Below are positions 58,733 to 64,000 of a stretch of DNA of 64,000 nt, piece by piece. The position numbers were made by a program, and so were the translations under genes. The DNA is from JADZFO01 sp964512635 (GTDB lineage: Bacteria; 4484-113; JAFGCY01). The notes under the pieces were generated by a model. The model ran no database searches and was not told the DNA's origin. It worked only from the letters and a program-made list of their open reading frames with translations. How positions within the stretch are numbered: the stretch's first letter is position 1; each line of letters starts with the position of its first letter. Location: assembly GCA_964512635.1 (NCBI GenBank), contig CAZEJB010000002.1, forward strand, positions 151,169 to 215,168, written 5' to 3'.

Positions 58733-59727
58733 ATGTCGAAGCCAATTCTAATCTTAGTATCACTCGCTGGCCTGTGGCTTGTTGGCTTTCAAGATTCCAG
58801 CAGTGATTCTGACTCAAAAGACCTTGCAGCAATCTCTGTTTCCAACCAGCATGAGTCTTCTCTTAATCAAGAACGTGCACTAANNNNNNNNNNNNNNNNN
58901 NNNNNNNNNNNNNNNNNNNNNNNNNNNNNNNNNNNNNNNNNNNNNNNNNNNNNNNNNNNNNNNNNNNNNNNNNNNNNNNNNNNGCAATCTCTGTTTCCAA
59001 CCAGCATGAGTCTTCTCTTAATCAAGAACGTGCACTAATGCAGCGTGACTTTGGACCGTTGATTTCAACATGCACTCCTTTGCCTCATAAAGCCGGGGAT
59101 GGTCTTCGCATACCTGGAAGTATGACCGATCCTGACCAGATAAGTCTCAAGGAAAGAATGCTGATATCAGGATGGAGCAGTGATTCCAGTGTCCGCGTTG
59201 CCGGCGAGGCTGTTGAGTTTGGTCTTGGCGGTACTTTATCAGGCATGATGCTCAATCTAGGCGCCTTCCATAGGGTCTATGGAAGGCTTCCCCGTACTGG
59301 CGCAGAACTTGCGATGTGGAGTAATGCGCTAAATGACCCCCTGTCAGCAAGGCCCATCGACGGTTTGACGGATAGAGAGATTTTGGAGTCATTTGGGTCG
59401 ATGATTAACCCGGTTACAGGGCATTTCATGGGCAGTTTTGAAAGCGATAAGTGGAATCCCGGAGGAATCCTGGTTACTCGGGTCACAGAAACCGAGAAAC
59501 TTGAAAAAGAACTCGGCTCTTCCGCAGAAGCCAGAGCTTGGTTCAACCTTGCCAGTGAGGGTGAGAAAGAACTGTGGGTGGTAAAAGTGTATGGAGATCA
59601 GGAAGGCGAGTATCTTGGCGCAAAGCCTATAGTGCTTGTATCCAAACCGGACAGTGCCGTTAGAGCAAAGGCATACGGCGAAGCTGGTGCATCGAGCCAT
59701 ACCACAGATCCTGCAGTTGCCGACTGA
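58733..59727 (+). CDS. Exported protein of unknown function, interrupted by an assembly gap
   Basis: ATG 58733 has GGAG eight bases upstream and begins a signal-like MSKPILILVSLAGLWLVGF, followed by a Ser/Asp-rich stretch. The frame enters a run of 100 Ns. The 55 bases before the gap (58829-58883) are repeated exactly after it (58984-59038). Removing the Ns and one copy restores a single frame of 279 codons running ...NQERALMQRDFGPL.... I therefore treat the two halves as one gene. The mature part has no recognised domain; the pattern FHRVYGRLPRTGAELAMWSNA recalls secreted proteins of unknown function. It is followed by 195 bases without a gene. Confidence 0.75.
58884..58983. other. Assembly gap (100 N) with 55-bp flanking duplicate
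   Basis: The N run is flanked by identical 55-bp sequences. That is expected when two contigs that truly overlap by one assembly k-mer are scaffolded with a fixed-size gap. No sequence is probably missing. Confidence 0.9.
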
Positions 59728-59922
59728 GGATCTGCAGATAAGTCACCGTAGCGCCGTGTGTTTAGTTTCGATTGCAGCGATCTTGCGATGCTTTTGACGC
59801 TGTCCAGAGTCTAACCTCTGTGCATGAGCCGGGCTGTCAAAGTGTGTTGCATTAACGGTTTTGAGGCGAACTTGAGAGTTCAAGGTCTTGGCTCGCCAAC
59901 CGTTTGATTGTCGCGAGCGGGC

Positions 59923-61044
59923 CTATTTTCCGGCGTCTTCCAGAATCTCATCGCGGCGCTGCGTCTGCTGCAGCAGCTTGACCACCTTGTCGCGGTCGCT
60001 GGACAGACTGCCCGCGACGCGCATCAGGGTTTCGCGGTTAAGGTCGCCAAAGATGGCAATGGTCCAGCCGTCCTTCTCCACGGCCACAAAGCCGTCGCCG
60101 GGCTTTTCGGCCAGCTTGCCCAGGCTGTCCTTGGAATCCAGCGCAAGGGTCTGGAAGATAGACAGCAATTCGCCGCTGGGGCCGTAGGCCTCGACGTGGA
60201 AGATTTCCGCAGCGTCGTCGCCAGCGCCGCCGGACTTGCGCAGCTGGCAGCCAAGGCTGTAGATCGCCTCGACCTCATAGCCCTTGGGCAGCCAGATCGG
60301 ATAGAGCGGCAGGGGCATCGCTGAGCTGGGCGAAGGCGCGGCCAAACCGGCGGCCTGGGAGCTGCTCTTGGCGGCGTTGCCGGGGGCGCGCACCCGCTGC
60401 TGCTCCTTGCCGTCGAAGACTGAAAGGTCGAAGTCGCTGTCCGGCAGCTTGTCGGCCAGCTGCTTGTCGGACACGAAACTGATCGTCTCCATCTGGTAAT
60501 AGACCTGGCGCACCCCGACCTTGTCGGTGACCAGCAGATAGAGCGGGAAATAGTTCTGCCGGTCGATGCCGACAGTAACCGTATACTCGCGGCCCTTGAC
60601 CGGGTCGCGGCGCAGGACATAGACCTTGCGCTCGCCGACCTGGCCATCCAGCACCGCCGTGTCGGTGGTCTGGGACAGGTCGCGCAGGAACTTCACCGTC
60701 AGGGCGTCATTCACTGCGAACTGCCGCACTGGCATCGCCATGAAGTTCCCCCGGTATACCCTCACTAGCTCTACGGCATTCTCGACGTAGTACTCGTCCG
60801 CCCGGCGGCCCTTATCAAGGGGCTGCACGCGGTAGAGATCCGGCGCCAGATGCCTGATTTCAATCACGCGCTCCTCGCCGCCATCAAGGCCGGACAGGAA
60901 ACGCATCGTCGCCACGTAGGACTTGTCGCGCAGCGCTCCGATCGCCTGGTTGATCAGTTCGCTGGGGTGCGGAAGCTTCTCGGCGTGCGCAGCCGCAGTG
61001 CCGAGCAGGCCAAAAAGCACCACCAGCAGACTGATCCTGCGCAT
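59923..61044 (-). CDS. RseB/MucB-like periplasmic regulator
   Basis: A 373-residue exported protein with signal MRRISLLVVLFGLLGTAAAHA. The N-terminal ~200 residues have the LolA/RseB fold (SYVATMRFLSGLDGGEERVIEIRHLAPDLYRVQPL, then YTVTVGIDRQNYFPLYLLVTDK). The C-terminal part (WLPKGYEVEAIYSLGCQL ... WTIAIFGDLNRETLMRVAGSL) matches the smaller second RseB domain. In proteobacteria RseB binds the anti-sigma factor and protects it from proteolysis until mislocalised lipids or LPS appear. It begins four bases after the anti-sigma stop codon, giving the classic order sigma, RseA, RseB. Confidence 0.82.
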   Translation of the reverse strand: MRRISLLVVLFGLLGTAAAHAEKLPHPSELINQAIGALRDKSYVATMRFLSGLDGGEERVIEIRHLAPDLYRVQPLDKGRRADEYYVENAVELVRVYRGNFMAMPVRQFAVNDALTVKFLRDLSQTTDTAVLDGQVGERKVYVLRRDPVKGREYTVTVGIDRQNYFPLYLLVTDKVGVRQVYYQMETISFVSDKQLADKLPDSDFDLSVFDGKEQQRVRAPGNAAKSSSQAAGLAAPSPSSAMPLPLYPIWLPKGYEVEAIYSLGCQLRKSGGAGDDAAEIFHVEAYGPSGELLSIFQTLALDSKDSLGKLAEKPGDGFVAVEKDGWTIAIFGDLNRETLMRVAGSLSSDRDKVVKLLQQTQRRDEILEDAGK

Positions 61045-61048
61045 CGGT

Positions 61049-61747
61049 TTAGTTCGAGTCTCCCGCCATCACCGTGTGCTGACGGTAGTCCTCGGAATCC
61101 TCGCTGGATGCAAACACGGTGCCGTCGCTCTCGCTGAGCAGTGCCAGCGCCATCGGCATATCCGGGCTGACCTTGTGGCCGGTGGCCAGCATCGCCTTGC
61201 GGTAGCTGTGGGCATCATTGGCCACTTGTAGGAAATCCGCCAGGCCCGGGTCGATCTCGCCTTCGGGCAGGGCGAGGTCCGGCTGCTGCAGCGAGTTGAA
61301 AAGCGAGTCGGTGCTGGTGAAGCTGGCCTCGGTGCTTTCGAAAGCGCCGCGGGCCGGCATGCGGTCCTGCCGAGCGAAGACCTGGCCACCGCCCTGTGCC
61401 GGGCTGTGGTTACTGGCGAAATACAGGCCGGTACCCAGACCGCCGACGAACAGCGCCGCTGCCCCGCCGGCCAGCCGCAGAACCGGCAGCCGGAAGCCGC
61501 TGCGAACTTTGCGCTCGATGCTGATGCGGCCGAGCACTCGCGTGCTCATGAAGTCCGGAGCTGGGGTTTCCTCAACCTTGCTCAGTGCGATCTTGACCGC
61601 ACGCTGGGCCTCGTACTCAGCCTTCAGCTCCGGATCGCTGGTGATCAGCGCGGTCAGATGCTCCGCGCGGGCGCCGTCCCGGACTTCACCGTCCAGCAGC
61701 GCAGCCAGTTCCTCTGGCGTGATCTTGTTGTTACCCCTCACAGACAT
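61049..61747 (-). CDS. RseA-like membrane anti-sigma factor
   Basis: A 232-residue protein. The N-terminal cytoplasmic part resembles RseA (ITPEELAALLDGEVRDGARAEHLTALITSDPELKAEYEAQRAVKIALS). It lacks the HxxxCxxC zinc motif of the ZAS group. One membrane span (LRLAGGAAALFVGGLGTGLYFA) lies near residues 90-111. The ~120-residue outer part is acidic and unlike RseA in detail. ATG 61747 comes three bases after the sigma stop codon. It should hold the sigma factor inactive at the membrane until regulated proteolysis releases it. Confidence 0.82.
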   Translation of the reverse strand: MSVRGNNKITPEELAALLDGEVRDGARAEHLTALITSDPELKAEYEAQRAVKIALSKVEETPAPDFMSTRVLGRISIERKVRSGFRLPVLRLAGGAAALFVGGLGTGLYFASNHSPAQGGGQVFARQDRMPARGAFESTEASFTSTDSLFNSLQQPDLALPEGEIDPGLADFLQVANDAHSYRKAMLATGHKVSPDMPMALALLSESDGTVFASSEDSEDYRQHTVMAGDSN

Positions 61748-61750
61748 AGT

Positions 61751-62374
61751 CTAAGCCTCTCCTCCGAAGACAATCGACGGATCCAGGAATTCCCGCAGTT
61801 TCTTGCGGGCATAGAAGATCCGGCTCTGCACGGTGCCAAAGGGAATATTCAGCACCTCAGCTATCTCCTGATAACTCAAGCCCTGCAGGTCGCACATCAC
61901 CAGGATATTGCGCTGGTCAGGCTTGAGCTGCTCCAGCGCCAGGCGGATGTGCTTGCTGCGCACGCTTTCCAGCGTCCCCTGTTCCGGGCTGTGGCCGTCA
62001 ACATAGCTTTCCCGCACCTGGTCGTCCACGTCCTGCTGAGGCAGGCGCTTCTTGCGCAGGTAGTCCAGCGTGTTATTGTTGGCGATGCGGAAGAGCCAGC
62101 TCTTGAAGCGCGCCGGCTCCTTCAGCTTGCTGAGGTTGAAGAAGGCCTTCACGAAGGCTTCCTGCGTGATGTCCTCAGCCAGCTCCTGGTTGCCCACCAT
62201 GGAACGCACGAAATTGAACAGGCGCGCCTGGTAGGCCTGCACCAGCCTGCCATACGCCTTTTCGTCGCCAGTCGCCGCCCGCTTGACGAGCAGCTCCTCT
62301 TCCATCTCGGCGCTCAGCTCGCGGCTGTCGCTCTGGGTGGCCAAAGTTCTTCCCCGGAACAGTGTCATCTCCAT
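61751..62374 (-). CDS. ECF RNA polymerase sigma factor (RpoE/SigW-type)
   Basis: A 207-residue sigma factor. Region 2 runs YQARLFNFVRSMVGNQELAEDITQEAFVKAF and RFKSWLFRIANNNTLDYLRKKR; region 4 is LKPDQRNILVMCDLQGLSYQEIAEVLNIPFGTVQSRIFYARKKLREFL. I start at ATG 62374; the frame is open 29 codons further upstream, and a second ATG two codons in is possible. It heads the three-gene envelope-stress operon. TATACT and TATATC boxes lie about 35-45 bases upstream, but no typical AAC-type ECF -35 element was recognised. Confidence 0.92.
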   Translation of the reverse strand: MEMTLFRGRTLATQSDSRELSAEMEEELLVKRAATGDEKAYGRLVQAYQARLFNFVRSMVGNQELAEDITQEAFVKAFFNLSKLKEPARFKSWLFRIANNNTLDYLRKKRLPQQDVDDQVRESYVDGHSPEQGTLESVRSKHIRLALEQLKPDQRNILVMCDLQGLSYQEIAEVLNIPFGTVQSRIFYARKKLREFLDPSIVFGGEA

Positions 62375-62686
62375 GTCCAGCCTGACGCGAGGGGCCCCGC
62401 CGGCGTTCAAGAAGTATAGATATAGTCGGAGGAGATGACGGAGATGTAATACGGTGAACAACCGCCTAACATACGTAGGGGTAACAGCACGATAAAAGCA
62501 GCGTTGAAGGTCGATGAGTCGATGTGTCGATAGGTCGACGCCGGCGTAATGATCTGGTTCAGTTTGAACCTACCTATACACCGATGGCTGTTCACCAAAT
62601 GCAGAATCAACCGGTATCGACACATCGACTCATCGACTTATCGACGACCCCAGAACAAACACGGTCTGCCTGCCTGCTGCGTGCTG
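62375..62686. other. Gap between sigma operon and pirin gene
   Basis: This stretch contains the promoter region of the sigma operon, converging GTCGAT octamer arrays and, between them, a perfect GGTTCA/TGAACC inverted repeat (62556-62570). No convincing gene is present. Confidence 0.6.
62510..62646. repeat. Converging octamer arrays (GTCGAT core)
   Basis: Four tandem octamers GTCGATNN occupy 62510-62541 and four complementary units occupy 62615-62646. A perfect 23-bp inverted repeat (62510-62532 and 62615-62637) results, with about 82 bp between the arms. Confidence 0.75.
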
Positions 62687-63589
62687 CTACTGCCTCAGGA
62701 ATGTCCCGTCGTTCAGCTGCTCGCGGGCGATGCGCAGCTCTTCCTGCGTGTTCATCACGATCGGGCCGTACCAGGCCACCGGCTCGCGCAGCGGCCGTCC
62801 GCTGACCAGCAGGAAGCGCAGGCCCTCCTCGCCGGCCTGGACCTCGATCTCGTCGCCGCTGTCAAACAGCACCAGGCTGCGGTTGTCGGCCAGCGCCGGG
62901 GCGAGGCTCTGGCTGCCGTCGGCCTGCTCGGTCACCACGCCTTGCGGCTCGGATGACGCACGGAACTGGCCCGCGCCATCGAAGACATAGGCGAAGGCGT
63001 GGCTCTCCAGCGGCACCGCGATGCGCTTGCGCACGCCCGCCGGGATGCTGAGATCCACATAAACCGGGTCGGCGGCAATGCCTTCGACCGGTCCGCGGCG
63101 ACCCCAGAAGGAGCCGCAGACCAGGCGCGCGACCGTGCCGTCGTCGTCAGTCACTTCCGGGATGTCGGCGGACTTGATCTCCTGATAGCGCGGGTCGGTC
63201 ATCTTGTGCGCCGCGGGCAGGTTGGCCCAGAGCTGGAAGCCGTGCATGCGTCCCTGCCCGTCGCCCTTTGGCATCTCCTGGTGCATGATCCCGCGCCCGG
63301 CGGTCATCCACTGCACGTCGCCAGCCGCGATCTCGCCGCGGTTGCCCATGCTGTCGCCGTGCTCGACGCTGCCGGCAAGCACATAGGTGATCGTCTCGAT
63401 CCCGCGGTGCGGGTGCCAGGGGAAGCCGGCGAGGTAGTCCGCCGGGTTATCGTTGCGGAAGTCGTCAAAAAGGAGGAAGGGGTCAAAGTCGGCGGTCTTG
63501 CCGAAACCGAAGGCGCGGTCGAGGCGCACACCGGCGCCCTCCAGGGTCGGCTTGCCATGGCTCATGCTTTTAACGGGTCGAAGGGACAT
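62687..63589 (-). CDS. Pirin-family cupin protein
   Basis: A 300-residue bicupin. The iron-binding cupin motif is HPHRGIETITYVLAGSVEHGDSMGN, followed by GDVQWMTAGRGIMHQE near residues 90-105. The second cupin (GVRKRIAVPLESHAFAYVFDGAG) lacks the ligands, as usual in pirins. ATG 63589 follows GGAGG. Bacterial pirins act as quercetin-2,3-dioxygenase-like enzymes or metabolic regulators; the substrate is unknown here. It is a single gene with no close same-strand partner. Confidence 0.93.
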   Translation of the reverse strand: MSLRPVKSMSHGKPTLEGAGVRLDRAFGFGKTADFDPFLLFDDFRNDNPADYLAGFPWHPHRGIETITYVLAGSVEHGDSMGNRGEIAAGDVQWMTAGRGIMHQEMPKGDGQGRMHGFQLWANLPAAHKMTDPRYQEIKSADIPEVTDDDGTVARLVCGSFWGRRGPVEGIAADPVYVDLSIPAGVRKRIAVPLESHAFAYVFDGAGQFRASSEPQGVVTEQADGSQSLAPALADNRSLVLFDSGDEIEVQAGEEGLRFLLVSGRPLREPVAWYGPIVMNTQEELRIAREQLNDGTFLRQ

Positions 63590-64000
63590 TACATCCTCCT
63601 GTGCCGCCAGCGGGCCGGCGGCAGTCTAAGAATAGTGCTGATACCGTGTCAGTTGAAACATTCGTTTAATGTCGAATGATTATGGTCGTTTTCACGCCGC
63701 CCATAAGTGCTGCCTTCCGCCTGGCGTAGTCTCACCAGAATCCTTGAAGGCAAATCAGCATGATGCTGGCAAAGGAGCAACCTGGTCGAATGCCGCTAAG
63801 CACAGCGGGTCCATCCGCCCCTTCTCATTTCTTCGGTATCCTTAACACATATCTCTCGCGACAGGGTATTAGACTAGCTGCAAACGCCCAAAGGCAGCGG
63901 TATGGGATGAGAAGACAACGCGCACAGCCCGGGCGCGTGGGCCTGGATTGCGGGAGCCGCGGCGCCCACCCGTAGCACCTGCGGTGACCCGCAGTCCAGG
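63590..64000. other. Right-end non-coding stretch
   Basis: No convincing gene is seen in these 411 bases. At the very end, arms CCTGGATTGCGGG (63942-63954) and its near-complement (63988-64000, one mismatch) could form a hairpin that continues past the window. A 71-codon frame at 63760 is compositionally unconvincing. Confidence 0.4.

Noticed and set aside
58984..59727. Separate gene starting after the N gap
   Set aside because: The 55-bp duplicate across the gap shows that it is the continuation of the gene starting at 58733.
62554..62575. tRNA-like T-arm suggested by GGTTCA...TGAACC
   Set aside because: It is a simple palindrome; no acceptor stem or anticodon arm can be drawn around it.
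63760..63975. 71-codon frame near the right edge
   Set aside because: No ribosome-binding site, unconvincing composition, and it runs into a hairpin-rich stretch.

Overview
The window splits into two parts. Bases 1 to about 24.7 kb look like the inner end of a large integrated mobile island carrying DNA-defence genes. Bases 24.7 to 64 kb look like the chromosome of a diderm bacterium. The lipoprotein signal peptides, an RpoE/RseA/RseB-type envelope-stress operon and a secretin-type STN domain point to an outer membrane. I cannot name the phylum. Many chromosomal genes appear to be leaderless: a TANNNT box sits exactly six bases before the start codon. A run of 100 Ns, flanked by a 55-bp contig-end overlap, shows this is a draft assembly.

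Island (1-24.7 kb). A UvrD-like helicase with a long helical-repeat tail (+) faces a minus-strand operon. Read in the direction of transcription that operon is ardC-like antirestriction protein, two unknown proteins, a tyrosine recombinase, a SNF2-family helicase, a very large N6-adenine methyltransferase, and a DEAD/DUF1998 helicase ending in a Vsr-like nuclease domain. The last three are joined by GTGA and ATGA stop/start overlaps. They have the order of class 1 DISARM (drmD, drmMI, drmA, drmB), but with the last two fused and with a nuclease tail in place of the phospholipase-D protein DrmC. About 1.1 kb of non-coding DNA upstream of ardC carries iterons and inverted repeats. Beyond it a small gene and a large serine recombinase run to the island edge, where the recombinase gene overlaps the 3' end of comM tail to tail.

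Chromosome (24.7-64 kb). comM is followed by a family of six secreted lipoproteins (26.6, 29.8, 40.5, 42.9, 45.8 and 48.4 kb). They share an N-terminal domain and PKD domains, and five carry pre-peptidase-C-like (PPC) repeats marked by D-E-x-E-P/N-N-N-like motifs. Four of them form a tandem array, followed by a HEAT-repeat lipoprotein and an M48-type membrane protease. Between 33 and 39 kb are two ArsR regulators, two SRPBCC (AHSA1-like) proteins and three tandem exported double-VOC proteins. Both ArsR genes lie near clear palindromes. The rest contains an endonuclease-IV-like TIM barrel, tadA, an STN-domain protein, a zinc-ribbon protein with a YqeG-type HAD phosphatase, a gene split by the assembly gap, the sigma/anti-sigma/RseB operon and a pirin.

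Intergenic DNA also holds unusual short-period repeats: a 70-bp block built from two heptamers, converging octamer arrays, and four REP-like hairpins. No tRNA, rRNA or CRISPR array was recognised.
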